NCBI RefSeq assembly: GCF_013033355.1
Contig: NZ_WQDY01000006.1
Span: 62,001 to 126,000, forward strand
DNA: 64,000 nucleotides
DNA from: Ruegeria lacuscaerulensis
GTDB taxonomy: Bacteria > Pseudomonadota > Alphaproteobacteria > Rhodobacterales > Rhodobacteraceae
Reading direction: 5' to 3'
Positions 42,340-51,825 of this stretch are shown here, piece after piece. Numbering within the stretch: the stretch's first letter is position 1; each line of letters begins with the position of its first letter. Below the pieces are notes generated by a model that saw nothing but the letters and a program-made list of their open reading frames with translations, was not told the origin of the DNA and made no database searches. A program made the position numbers and the translations under genes.

Positions 42340-43812
42340 ATGACAGACATGCAAACGATATCCGGCGCACCTGATGCGCCGGTTGTCGCGCTGGACGCGG
42401 CCCATATGTCATTTGGGCCAGTTCAGGCGCTTCGGGCCGCGTCGATCGAGATCAAGGCCGGGGAATGTGTTGGTCTTGTTGGCCACAATGGCGCCGGGAA
42501 ATCAACGCTGGCTAATGTGATCAACGGGCGGTTAACCCCAACAGAAGGTGCGGTTCAGTATCGGGTCTCGGACCCCGCCCATAAAAACAGTGAAAACGCG
42601 CAGGCGTCCGGAGTGCGTAGCGTGTTTCAGGAACTATCGCTTTGTCCAAATCTGACGGTCCTGGAAAACCTGCGGATCCCGTATCGCAATATGCCGCGCA
42701 AAGGCTGGCGCAAAATCGCGTCGCAGAAAATGTCGGACGCGCTGGACCTTGTCTTTCCCGGCCATGGCATTCGCCCTCGCGCCACAGTTGGCGATCTTAG
42801 TATTGCCGAACGCCAAATGGTCGAAATCGCCATCGCTTTCGCCGACCGCGACAGCGAGCCCAGTCTGGTTATTCTGGACGAACCAACCTCGTCGCTGGAT
42901 GCGGCAATCGCTCAGCAGTTGCTGGACCATATCAAGCGTTACTGCTCCGAGGGCGGAGCGGTTCTGTTCATTTCGCACATGATGGGCGAAATTTTCGACG
43001 TCTCAACCCGCATCGTGATCATGAAAGACGGTCAGATCGTGGATGACAACCCGGCACAGGCGTTTACCCGTCAATCCATCGTTGACGCAATGGGGCATGT
43101 CGCACCAGATGACGACGCGCAGGGCAGCGCGCGATCCGAACGGGAGCTGGGACCGGTCCTTGTCAGCTCTGCTATAGGGCTGAACGCGCGCCGGGGCGAG
43201 ATTGTGGGTTTGGCCGGTCTGGCCGGGCATGGGCAAGCCGAAGCGCTGGCTCAGATCTTCTTTGACCATTCCTCCGTCTGGAAATCAGGCAAGCGCCCCG
43301 AGGTTGTTTTCGTGGCCGGTGATCGCGCCCGAGACGGTGTGATGCCCCTATGGTCCATTTTGCGGAACCTATCTTTGACGACCTTGCCAGAGTTCAGCAA
43401 GCGCTGGATGGTAGACCGACCGGCCGAGTCGGGGCTGGTTCAGAAATGGAAAGACAGGATCGGAATTCGAACAAACAACCTGCTGAACCCGATACTATCT
43501 TTGTCCGGCGGCAATCAGCAAAAGGTCCTGTTTGCCCGTGCCCTTGCATCCTCGGCCCCTTTGGTCGTGATGGACGATCCGATGCGCGGCGTGGATATCG
43601 GAACGAAAAAAGAAGTCTATCAAATGATTCAGAACGAAGCCGCCAAAGGCCGCAGCTTTCTTTGGTACTCGACCGAGACCGACGAAATCCTGGAATGTGA
43701 CCGGGTCTTTGTGTTTCGCGCTGGCGAAATCGCTGCAGAACTGGTCGGTGATGAGATCAGCGAAGAAAACATCCTGCATGCCTCATTCGAAATGCAGGAG
43801 GCAGTGAAATGA
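42340..43812 (+). CDS. Sugar ABC importer ATPase (RbsA-like) with reduced second domain
   Basis: A 490-residue tandem ATPase of the RbsA/MglA class. The first cassette is intact: Walker A GHNGAGKSTLANVI, signature LSIAERQMVEIAIA, Walker B VILDEPTSSLD. The second keeps a signature LSGGNQQKVLFARAL, but its Walker A region is only GLAGLAGHGQAEALAQ, the stretch after it is shorter than usual, and the Walker B glutamate is replaced by Asp (VVMDDPMRGVD). A degenerate second site is normal in this family, though here it is more reduced. It starts 4 bases after the binding protein and overlaps the permease by ATGA. Confidence 0.87.
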   Translation: MTDMQTISGAPDAPVVALDAAHMSFGPVQALRAASIEIKAGECVGLVGHNGAGKSTLANVINGRLTPTEGAVQYRVSDPAHKNSENAQASGVRSVFQELSLCPNLTVLENLRIPYRNMPRKGWRKIASQKMSDALDLVFPGHGIRPRATVGDLSIAERQMVEIAIAFADRDSEPSLVILDEPTSSLDAAIAQQLLDHIKRYCSEGGAVLFISHMMGEIFDVSTRIVIMKDGQIVDDNPAQAFTRQSIVDAMGHVAPDDDAQGSARSERELGPVLVSSAIGLNARRGEIVGLAGLAGHGQAEALAQIFFDHSSVWKSGKRPEVVFVAGDRARDGVMPLWSILRNLSLTTLPEFSKRWMVDRPAESGLVQKWKDRIGIRTNNLLNPILSLSGGNQQKVLFARALASSAPLVVMDDPMRGVDIGTKKEVYQMIQNEAAKGRSFLWYSTETDEILECDRVFVFRAGEIAAELVGDEISEENILHASFEMQEAVK

Positions 43813-44735
43813 GCGGCGATCGTCTACGCCTGGCCCTGCCGGTTTTGTCGCTTGTTGTATTGTTGGGGGCCGTCTTCTATCTGCAGCCCCGCGCGATGAG
43901 CTATTTTGGTCTGAACCTGCTGTTCAATCTTGCCATACCAGTGGCTTTGGCCACTATCTCCCAGATGATGATCATCATGGTCAACGACATCGACCTTTCC
44001 ATCGGGACGTTTGTCAGCTTTTGCGCCTGCGTTACGGCGACATTTGTCCATGACACCCCTGTTATTGGCTATATGATCCTGGCCGCAGCCATCTTGGCTT
44101 ACGCGCTGCTGGGCGCATTGATCCAATTGCGCGGATTGCCCGCCATCGTTGTTACACTGGGCATGTCCTTTGTCTGGGGAGGCCTAGCGGTCTTGATCCT
44201 GCCATCCCCCGGTGGAGCGTCGCCGGAATGGCTGAAAACACTAATGAGCCTGAAGACTCCGCTGGTTCCGATCGCCGTTGTTGCACCACTGGTCATTGCA
44301 TTGGCCGTGCACTTTTTGATCAAGCGATCTTGGGTCGGAGTGATCCTACAGGGTGTCGGCGGAAATGACCGTGCAATGGAACGTGCAGGATGGTCGTTGG
44401 TGCGGTTGCGAGCCTCGGCCTACGGGCTGGCGGGGCTGTTTGGCGTACTTGCAGGGATGTCTCTGGTCGGGCTGACAACCGCCGCGGATGCCAATATCGC
44501 GCTGCGTTATACGCTGTTGTCGATAGCTGGCGTGATTCTCGGCGGCGGAGAATTCGTCGGCGGTCGCATTTCTCCTTTCGGGGCCGTGATTGGTGCTTTG
44601 ACTTTAACGCTGGCCGCCAGTTTCCTGTCGTTTCTGCGCCTGTCACCGGACTGGCAGATTGGCGCGCAGGGCGCGATCCTGATCCTTGTTCTTGCCGTTC
44701 GGCTTGTCTTCATCCGCAAAGGGGCCGTTGCATGA
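43809..44735 (+). CDS. Sugar ABC importer permease (RbsC-like) 1
   Basis: A 308-residue polytopic permease of the RbsC/branched-chain-type family. The conserved cytoplasmic-loop region NDIDLSIGTFVSFCACVTAT, RGLPAIVVTLGMSFVWGG and the C-terminal ISPFGAVIGALTLTLAASFL are recognisable. It overlaps the ATPase gene and the second permease gene by ATGA. The two permeases probably form a heterodimer. Confidence 0.87.
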   Translation: MSGDRLRLALPVLSLVVLLGAVFYLQPRAMSYFGLNLLFNLAIPVALATISQMMIIMVNDIDLSIGTFVSFCACVTATFVHDTPVIGYMILAAAILAYALLGALIQLRGLPAIVVTLGMSFVWGGLAVLILPSPGGASPEWLKTLMSLKTPLVPIAVVAPLVIALAVHFLIKRSWVGVILQGVGGNDRAMERAGWSLVRLRASAYGLAGLFGVLAGMSLVGLTTAADANIALRYTLLSIAGVILGGGEFVGGRISPFGAVIGALTLTLAASFLSFLRLSPDWQIGAQGAILILVLAVRLVFIRKGAVA

Positions 44736-45709
44736 CCAACAACGCATCAGAACCGATGACCGCTGCAACTCCTGTCCGCGCGTTACTGAGCAAACCCTGG
44801 ATTTGGGCATTTCTTGCGGCTGCCATTACCTTCGGCGCCACCAGTCTGATCGCCGGATCCGGGGCCGGATCGTTGTTTTACGCCGCCCTGACCTTTGCGT
44901 CTTTTTCGGCCATTGTAGGCATTGGTCAGATGTTGGTTATCACTTTGGGGCCCGGCAACGTGGACCTGTCCATTCCAGCTTCGATGACCTTGGCAGCCAC
45001 GCTTGCCTTGAAATTCATGGACAGTGAAACCGCGATGATCTTGCCCGGGCTGCTGGTCGCAATCGGGGTTGGTATCGGCTGCGGGGTCATTAACTTTGGC
45101 CTGATACTGTTGCTGCGTATCCCGCCCATTATCGCCACGCTTTCAGCCTCGTTCCTGTACCAGTCGCTTGCGATCTGGTCGAACCGGGGCCTGCGGATCA
45201 AACCGCCCGAACCGTTGGCAGAATTCGCAACCGGTGGCGCACTTGGTATTCCGAACATCGCCGTAGTCGGCATCCTGTTGGCCATCCTCGCATGGGTCGT
45301 GTTAGAGCGCGCAATTGCCGGCCGCTGGATTTCCGCAATCGGTCAAAACCTGCGCGCCGCCCGTCTCAGCGGAGTGCCCGTCAACGCGGTACGTTTTGGC
45401 GTCTACGTGAACTCAGCCGTCTGCGCTGCACTTGCGGGGTTTTTACTCGCCAGTTTCTCGGGCGGGGCCAACCTGAACATGGGAACCGAATACATGTTGA
45501 TGTCGATTGCCGTGGTCGTGATCGGAGGATCATCCATCGGTGGCGGCAATTCAAATGTGCCCGGTATCTGGGGTGCCGCTCTCTTTATGTTTTTGATCGT
45601 CTCAATGCTGAACTCGTACGGGCTAGGGGCCGGAATTCGGTTGATCCTGACCGGTGTCGTTATCGTCGGGGTCGTCGCATTGGCCAGTCGCAAAGGATAC
45701 GATGTATGA
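44732..45709 (+). CDS. Sugar ABC importer permease (RbsC-like) 2
   Basis: A 325-residue permease starting at the ATG at 44732 (MTNNASEPMTAATPV), overlapping the upstream stop by ATGA; a longer in-frame extension would lie inside the first permease gene. Conserved segments are VITLGPGNVDLSIPASMTLA, RIPPIIATLSASFLYQS and AVVVIGGSSIGGGNSNVPG. It ends in an ATGA overlap with the lactonase gene. Confidence 0.87.
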   Translation: MTNNASEPMTAATPVRALLSKPWIWAFLAAAITFGATSLIAGSGAGSLFYAALTFASFSAIVGIGQMLVITLGPGNVDLSIPASMTLAATLALKFMDSETAMILPGLLVAIGVGIGCGVINFGLILLLRIPPIIATLSASFLYQSLAIWSNRGLRIKPPEPLAEFATGGALGIPNIAVVGILLAILAWVVLERAIAGRWISAIGQNLRAARLSGVPVNAVRFGVYVNSAVCAALAGFLLASFSGGANLNMGTEYMLMSIAVVVIGGSSIGGGNSNVPGIWGAALFMFLIVSMLNSYGLGAGIRLILTGVVIVGVVALASRKGYDV

Positions 45710-46617
45710 CCCTTTCGCAGACATATGAAATTATACGCCCGGAATTTCGCGATCTGATCCACACTAATGTAGGGCTTTCCCGAATATCTGCGGGACATAT
45801 ATGGACTGAAGGTCCTGTTTGGTTTCCTGCTCATAATCTGCTGCTGTTTTCAGACATTCCGAACGCGCGGATATGTCAGTGGACACCCGACGGAGGGGTA
45901 AGTGTTTACCGGCAGCATTCGGACTATGCCAACGGCAACACCCGCGATCCGATGGGTCGTCTGGTAACCTGCCATCACGGAACCAGATCGGTGATCAGGA
46001 CCGAGCACGACGGCAGCAGGTCTGTGATTGCAGATCGCCACGCGGGGAAACGCCTGAACTCTCCCAACGACGTGGTCGTGCGACAGGATGGTTCCATTTG
46101 GTTCTCGGATCCAACCTATGGCATACTGTCAGACTTGGAAGGGTACAAAGCCGAGCCCGAACAGGACGGCAGTTTCGTGTATCGTGTCGATCCCAATTCG
46201 TTTGAAATCACTGCGGTGACGAAAAGCTTTGTCCAACCAAACGGGCTGGCATTTTCAAAGGATGAAACCCGTCTTTTCATCGCGGAGTCCGGCAGCAGCC
46301 ACGATCCATCTGTACCGTCTGTTCTTCGCGTTTTTGATGTGGGTGAAGATGGCACTCTTGCGAACGGCGCTGAGTTTTGTGAGATTGATAACGGCCTTCC
46401 TGATGGGCTGCGTGTAGATCGACACGACAATATCTGGTGCTCGGCAGCGGACGGGGTTCATGTATTTTCTCCTGACGGTGATCTGCTAGGAAAAATCAGA
46501 GTGCCCGAAACCGTTGCCAACCTGACTTTTGGTGGCGCGCGGGGAAATGTTCTGTTCATCACCGCATCGACGTCCGTCTACTCGATCTTTGTCAATTCGG
46601 CCGGAGCCAGACCCTAG
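45706..46617 (+). CDS. SMP-30/gluconolactonase-family protein
   Basis: A 303-residue six-bladed beta-propeller lactonase. Metal-binding and catalytic features of the family are seen: TEGPVWFPAHNLLLFSDIPN, RLNSPNDVVVRQDGSIWFSD, PNGLAFSKDETRLFIAESG and PDGLRVDRHDNIWCSAADG. It would open an aldonolactone made from the sugar imported by the ABC system it is coupled to. No signal peptide, hence cytoplasmic. Its stop overlaps the stop of the convergent gene downstream. Confidence 0.88.
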   Translation: MTLSQTYEIIRPEFRDLIHTNVGLSRISAGHIWTEGPVWFPAHNLLLFSDIPNARICQWTPDGGVSVYRQHSDYANGNTRDPMGRLVTCHHGTRSVIRTEHDGSRSVIADRHAGKRLNSPNDVVVRQDGSIWFSDPTYGILSDLEGYKAEPEQDGSFVYRVDPNSFEITAVTKSFVQPNGLAFSKDETRLFIAESGSSHDPSVPSVLRVFDVGEDGTLANGAEFCEIDNGLPDGLRVDRHDNIWCSAADGVHVFSPDGDLLGKIRVPETVANLTFGGARGNVLFITASTSVYSIFVNSAGARP

Positions 46618-49316
46618 TCTATAGGGCCTATAAAACCGACCAGCTTTTTGGCGAACTTACCTGTTTTGCCCGCAACCTTGATGTTGTTGAGGGCGACGAC
46701 GGTGTCTGTGTTCTCAAGACCCGTGCCGCTCGCGGTACACAATTCGTGCAGCAACTCAAGCAACCCACCCAAATCTCGTGGCACATCGTCGGGCAGGTCC
46801 ACCAACATCCAGGACAAGGCCCGTCTGACCGCCTTGCCATGCTGAGCGGACACACCTGCCACCTCGGCCAAACGCTTGGTCCATCGCCGCAGCGGCAACG
46901 CTGCGAAAAAGACAAGCTGACGGGCGGCGGTAGCGAATTCGGTCGGACTGAACATCCTCTGCGCGATGATCGTCGCAAGCGCATCAACCGAGCTTGTTCC
47001 GATCCCTTCATCGGCGCTAGCCAAATACCAAGCCAACATTGCGTGAGACATCGGACCGGTGTTTAGTCCAGGTCTGAAGAAAGGGTCCAAAAACATCAGA
47101 CAGAAATGGTTGGTTAACTTCTGGTCGAGTTCCAACTCGAAGATACCAGACAGAAAAAACAGCTCTGATTGCGAGGGTCTAAGTAAACCGACCCACGGGC
47201 TTGGGTGAGTGAACCAACTGACACCTGGATCACCAAGATATGTGTGCGCAAGCTTTGCCGGCACAGCAAAACCCAATTCTCGGGGTAAATGCTTGGGTAT
47301 CTCAGGCGAAATGTCCACCCGCGGCATAGGCCAGAAAAATTCGTCGATCCGACGAATTTCGGCGTGGAACGTATAAATTGCTGGTACACCCGCTCCGGGA
47401 ATGGAGTTTCCGACTAACTTCTGGACTGCGGGATCAGGTCTACATGGCAGCCGTGAAGCCCAGGCAAGCGCCCATAATTGCGGATCTTTCTCGGGAATGT
47501 GATCTGCGCCCATTGCGTAGGCCAGGGCTCTTTCTTCCTCGGTTTCGGGCGTGAAATCCAAAAGGGCCGCTTCGCGATCCTCTGGCGCGAGTCGCATTAG
47601 CGCCAACTTAAAATCCGCCTGCCCCGGAACCAACTTCTTCTGCCGGTACTCATCCATACGCTGGATCAGCTGTTGCGGAGCCAGGTATCCACGATTGTCG
47701 GTCGGAGCAGACAACATGGGTACCGATAGACCGGCCTGCACAAATGCCAGCAGTTCAGCAGAACGCGCAGAGAACATACCAACAAAGCTGTTTGGATCGG
47801 TTCCCAAAGGAATATGACCCGAGTATCGGGGCTGCAGGGAGGGTTCTATTTCCGCCACAAAATCGCTACAGCGCGCCCACGCGAGGGCCGTAGCTGCAAT
47901 AGGAATCTGCAGATGGCTTCTGCTTTCAAGCCCAGCATCAATCCCGCGCGCCCTCAACTGGTTTGCCCGCTTGGCCAACGGATTCAGCAAGGGCTCTGCT
48001 GACGCTCCATAACGTGCCATGCCATCCAGAGCACGCTCGGTCAGTACTGCATCATCGCAGTGTTCAAGCAGCGCCAAAAACGTTTCAACAGCTTCTTCCG
48101 CCGACGCAACTGGAACGACGTCTTCGAGCACTGGAGTTGGGTAAAGGGTTTCATTGGTTTGGACAGGAGCGTCTTGCAGATGAGCGGCAAGTCGAGTTTG
48201 AACAGTAGGGGCTGCCAGCTCCAGGTAATCCCTCATCCGAGACTGTATTTCGGCATCTTTCACCTGATCCAGTTCTTCGACCAAATCAAGCGCCAGCGCC
48301 TGAACCTCTCCGGCCTCAGAGATCAGGGCCGAAACGGCGACTTTGGCCACGTCACGCATGCTTTGGGGATGCCGTTTGGCACTGCTTTTCAATAGCCTTA
48401 TCGCCAGTTTTGCCGATGATTTTTGCCTACTTTGAAGCGCCGGTTCGATAGAAGTCACAAGCAAAGTCGGGTCCACCCCCCCATTTGTGTCCATCCGTTT
48501 CAGAAACTTCAGGGCGAATGCAACAGTGGGTGGAACAGGGCTGCTCAGCAAGTCGAGGTAACGGTTTGCCCGGTTTGCAATCTCATCTTCCGTGGGGTCC
48601 ATGGCGACGTGGAACCGGGAATACCACCCAGCCCTGAACTGGCCAAAGTCCCGCTCTAACGCATCCAAGGACGCATCCAGAAGCCTTTGCCTGTCTAAAG
48701 TCCCGTCCCGGCTGAGTTCAATCAGTAAGTTGGCCCATGAAACATTTCGCCCACAGTACTTGTCGCATGCGGCTAGGCTGAGGTCGCCGCCGCCTTCGAC
48801 CTCAAAAAACCGCCAGACATCCTCGGCAAGAAATTGTGTGCGGGCCAATTCCGGTATGCCGGCCTGTCCAGCATAATAACCAAGTATGTAAGCATCAGTT
48901 TTGGGGATGGTGCAAAGCCCCTTGTTAACAAGGGCGTGGATTGTGGTGATCAATCGAGGGTTATCTTCGACCGCAGCTTCGGCCCACGCGTTCATCCAGC
49001 TTGGGTTCAGTACGGCAAAAACCTCCTCCAGCGGGATCGAACTTGGCAGAATGCGCCAATCGCCGCAGCTGTATTCGGACGGGCGCGCCGTTGCCAAGAC
49101 AGCCACGCCTAAAGCCTCCAAATCCTTGGCTAGATCAACTGGAGGTTTGAGACCGTTAAACCGAACGTCCCAGGCTGCTTTCTGCTGACGCTTTTGAACT
49201 TTCAGCGCAGTTGGAGCAAGTTTACGGCGGTCTTCTTCGGAAAGATCGGCCAGTGCCTTCAGGACACGCTTGGCCGACTTTGTCGTGACCAACCGGATGA
49301 AATCCGTTTCGTTCAA
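46614..49316 (-). CDS. Large helical-repeat protein, DUF6493-like
   Basis: A protein of about 900 residues with no catalytic motif that I can recognise. Much of it is alpha-helical and repeat-like (KSSAKLAIRLLKSSAKRHPQ, ALALDLVEELDQVKDAEIQ, DDAVLTERALDGMARYGAS), suggesting a HEAT-type scaffold. Size and partnership with a SWIM zinc-finger gene resemble DUF6493 proteins. The start is inferred as TTG at 49316, whose bases overlap the stop of the SWIM gene (TTGA); no in-frame ATG is suitably placed, and upstream codons would lie inside the SWIM gene. Tight coupling implies one complex. Confidence 0.65.
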   Translation of the reverse strand: MNETDFIRLVTTKSAKRVLKALADLSEEDRRKLAPTALKVQKRQQKAAWDVRFNGLKPPVDLAKDLEALGVAVLATARPSEYSCGDWRILPSSIPLEEVFAVLNPSWMNAWAEAAVEDNPRLITTIHALVNKGLCTIPKTDAYILGYYAGQAGIPELARTQFLAEDVWRFFEVEGGGDLSLAACDKYCGRNVSWANLLIELSRDGTLDRQRLLDASLDALERDFGQFRAGWYSRFHVAMDPTEDEIANRANRYLDLLSSPVPPTVAFALKFLKRMDTNGGVDPTLLVTSIEPALQSRQKSSAKLAIRLLKSSAKRHPQSMRDVAKVAVSALISEAGEVQALALDLVEELDQVKDAEIQSRMRDYLELAAPTVQTRLAAHLQDAPVQTNETLYPTPVLEDVVPVASAEEAVETFLALLEHCDDAVLTERALDGMARYGASAEPLLNPLAKRANQLRARGIDAGLESRSHLQIPIAATALAWARCSDFVAEIEPSLQPRYSGHIPLGTDPNSFVGMFSARSAELLAFVQAGLSVPMLSAPTDNRGYLAPQQLIQRMDEYRQKKLVPGQADFKLALMRLAPEDREAALLDFTPETEEERALAYAMGADHIPEKDPQLWALAWASRLPCRPDPAVQKLVGNSIPGAGVPAIYTFHAEIRRIDEFFWPMPRVDISPEIPKHLPRELGFAVPAKLAHTYLGDPGVSWFTHPSPWVGLLRPSQSELFFLSGIFELELDQKLTNHFCLMFLDPFFRPGLNTGPMSHAMLAWYLASADEGIGTSSVDALATIIAQRMFSPTEFATAARQLVFFAALPLRRWTKRLAEVAGVSAQHGKAVRRALSWMLVDLPDDVPRDLGGLLELLHELCTASGTGLENTDTVVALNNIKVAGKTGKFAKKLVGFIGPID

Positions 49317-50647
49317 TGCAAACGCTCCAACTCCATCTCTACTGCAAGAACATGCTTGCAGGGCCCCCGCGTCGTCTGATGTTTGGCGTACCACGGACAA
49401 GTACAACTGTATCCGTCTTGAGAGAGACGCACGCGGTGAGTGACGTTTTCACTGACTACGTCGGCGCCAGTTTGCGACAACGTCACAGCCTTGCTGTCAA
49501 AAAGCGCCCGCGCAGACTTGAGACGAGGGTTGAGCGCCTGCAGACGCTCCAGACCAAACGGGAGCTGCCGGTGGAACCAGGCGTTTCGAGAAAGGTCAAA
49601 ACCAACTTGGCCAATTGCCGCCAGATGTGAGATCGCCTGACGAATGTCTGCGCCGGATACGCCAGGTTCATGCCCCAAAAACGCTAGGTCGAGACTATCT
49701 TGCCAATTCAAATGGGCGCGAATGATCGGAACGCAGCTGTTCGAATGAACCAAGTCAGACAGCAACCGTCCATCCCCCGAAAAGCCGCGCCAAGGCTCTG
49801 CGTTCAATACCAACGTGAATCTCTGAGAGCCGAAATCCAACTCCCAGGCAGAACTTCCAAGTGACGGGTTTCCATAAACATTCAAATATCGCGCTCTACT
49901 CGCCAGAGTCTCCAAAACACGTAAACGATGCGCCCCACGCAAAGGTACACTATCAGCGCTTTTGCGCGTCATCGTTCGCACTCGGTTTCCCGCGGCAGAA
50001 ACCCAGAGCAAATGATCGGCTTTTGAACGCGGCAACGTACGCAAAAACCTTTGTGCCGGTACGGATGGAAGGGAAAAAACCTTCTCCATACCTGCAAGAT
50101 GCCCTTGTACTTCGGCGAACCCTTTCAGCCAGCGCAATGGCAGCGGAACTTTGCGTTCTGTCACGCAGCCTTTTTCATGCGCTATATCTACAAAGGATGA
50201 ACCGATTCCGATTGTTAGTTCGCTGCTCGGTTTCACCTGCGCCAACAGAGCACGCAATTCAGGCCCAAAATCTACATTCGTCGTGCCAGTTCTCCGCTTT
50301 TCCACCTCAAGCGACTCATGCTCGAGGTCCAGTCGCGCATACACACTGCAACAGGCGGAAAACCCTTCAAACCGGACACATTCTCGCCCGACGGTCGCAA
50401 CCGGATCAGCTTCGCGCAGGATTCGCGCCAGCATGGCGGGCGGAACATAGAATCGTGAACCAACAATTTCAGATATCGCGCGCAGAGCTTTTGCGGTCAG
50501 GTCCGGCTGAATGGCTTTCGCTTTCAGATAAGTTTGCGCGCTTTCTGGCTGGCCTTTGTCCGAAGCCAATCGCAGAAACTTGGCTTGTCCGGAACCCGCC
50601 AAGGACGAGCGGCCATCATAGCTATAGATATAATCGATTCCGCTCAT
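49313..50647 (-). CDS. SWIM zinc-finger protein
   Basis: A 444-residue protein with a SWIM zinc finger at its extreme C-terminus: Cys-x-Cys (CTCPWYAKHQ) followed by Cys-x-His (GPCKHVLAVEM). SWIM domains bind DNA or proteins. The N-terminal 400 residues are unassigned but match the general layout of bacterial SWIM proteins that neighbour large helical-repeat proteins and, in some genomes, MoxR/vWA gene pairs. No MoxR or vWA gene is within the window. It is divergent from a LysR-type regulator 171 bases away. Confidence 0.8.
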   Translation of the reverse strand: MSGIDYIYSYDGRSSLAGSGQAKFLRLASDKGQPESAQTYLKAKAIQPDLTAKALRAISEIVGSRFYVPPAMLARILREADPVATVGRECVRFEGFSACCSVYARLDLEHESLEVEKRRTGTTNVDFGPELRALLAQVKPSSELTIGIGSSFVDIAHEKGCVTERKVPLPLRWLKGFAEVQGHLAGMEKVFSLPSVPAQRFLRTLPRSKADHLLWVSAAGNRVRTMTRKSADSVPLRGAHRLRVLETLASRARYLNVYGNPSLGSSAWELDFGSQRFTLVLNAEPWRGFSGDGRLLSDLVHSNSCVPIIRAHLNWQDSLDLAFLGHEPGVSGADIRQAISHLAAIGQVGFDLSRNAWFHRQLPFGLERLQALNPRLKSARALFDSKAVTLSQTGADVVSENVTHRVRLSQDGYSCTCPWYAKHQTTRGPCKHVLAVEMELERLH

Positions 50648-50818
50648 TCCGGAGCCCTAAAAACCTGTCAAAGGATGTAAATACTTTAAGCAATGGTAGC
50701 TAGCTGAATGAAATCTTTGCAACCATCGCAACTCGGGATTTGGTCTTTTCTTTCAAATAACTCGAGCTCAATATATACACCTTTCTAATAAATGCGGATG
50801 TAAATTCAGGTTTTCTCA

Positions 50819-51682
50819 ATGCTCAAATCCGAGCTCAGATCTTTCCATGCGGTTGCGACATTCCGAGGATTCTCGGCTGCCGCGAGGGAGCTCAACATCA
50901 CGCAACCTACGCTTTCGACACAGGTAAAAGACCTCGAAAGCCGCTATAATATTCAACTTTTCAACCGCGTTGGGCGTGAAGTACATCTGACCAATGCAGG
51001 CGAAGAATTGTTAGCCATTACATCGCGATTGCACCAGGCTGAGATTGACGCCGAAACGCTGCTGGAGTCGTTTCGGGGATTTCACGCCGGTCGTCTCAGT
51101 ATTGCCGCGGTCGGGCCTTTTCATGCAACGGATATGATCGTTGCCTTCAAATCCAAATACCCGGCGATCGACATTGAGGTTTGGTTTGGCAATTCGCAAA
51201 GGTGTTTTGATCGGATTCTGTCCTACGACGCTGATGTCGCCATCCTGGCCGAAGTTCAATCTGACCCCCGAGTGACAACTCAGCTCTATAGCACACACCA
51301 GGTAGTGGCGTTCGTAAATTCCGACCACCCTTTTTACCATAAGGAAAGTATCTCAATTGCCGACCTTCACCGACAACGCGTAGTCCGACGCGAGGTCGGT
51401 TCCACCACGCGGCTGGCCATCGAAACCGAAACGGAAAAACGAGGAGTCGTTCTGGATCCAATTCTGGAGTTGGGAAGCAGGGAAGCTATTTGGAAAGCTG
51501 TAGAACAGGGTATCGGAATCGGCTTCGTCGCCGATTTCGAATTCGTTTCTCACCCCAATCTGCGCGCAATTCCGCTTAGAGATGCAAAGGTTGAGACCCG
51601 CTATTATCTGGCACATTTGAAAGAGCGCGGAGACTCTCGACTTGTCCAATCCTTCTTTAAAACAGCATTAGAAGCCAAGTGA
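50819..51682 (+). CDS. LysR-family transcriptional regulator
   Basis: A 287-residue LysR regulator. The N-terminal winged helix-turn-helix is FRGFSAAARELNITQPTLST, followed by the linker helix and a two-lobed effector-binding domain (LSIAAVGPFHATDMIVAF, EQGIGIGFVADFEFV). LysR proteins usually control a divergent gene; here that is the SWIM/helical-repeat pair, although the type I secretion genes begin 143 bases downstream on the same strand. The ligand is unknown. The 171-base upstream region is AT-rich, and I found no convincing operator in it. Confidence 0.87.
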   Translation: MLKSELRSFHAVATFRGFSAAARELNITQPTLSTQVKDLESRYNIQLFNRVGREVHLTNAGEELLAITSRLHQAEIDAETLLESFRGFHAGRLSIAAVGPFHATDMIVAFKSKYPAIDIEVWFGNSQRCFDRILSYDADVAILAEVQSDPRVTTQLYSTHQVVAFVNSDHPFYHKESISIADLHRQRVVRREVGSTTRLAIETETEKRGVVLDPILELGSREAIWKAVEQGIGIGFVADFEFVSHPNLRAIPLRDAKVETRYYLAHLKERGDSRLVQSFFKTALEAK

Positions 51683-51825
51683 CGCTGGCTGCTTCCAAAC
51701 CATTTCGGCTGGCTCATTTGTTGCGAACACCACGCTGTTTTCTGGCTTCAGCCTAGACTGGCATTTTCTCTTTCTGACCATCAGTCTAAGATGTGTCAAA
51801 GCTCTCAGGACCCAGGGTTCCGTTC

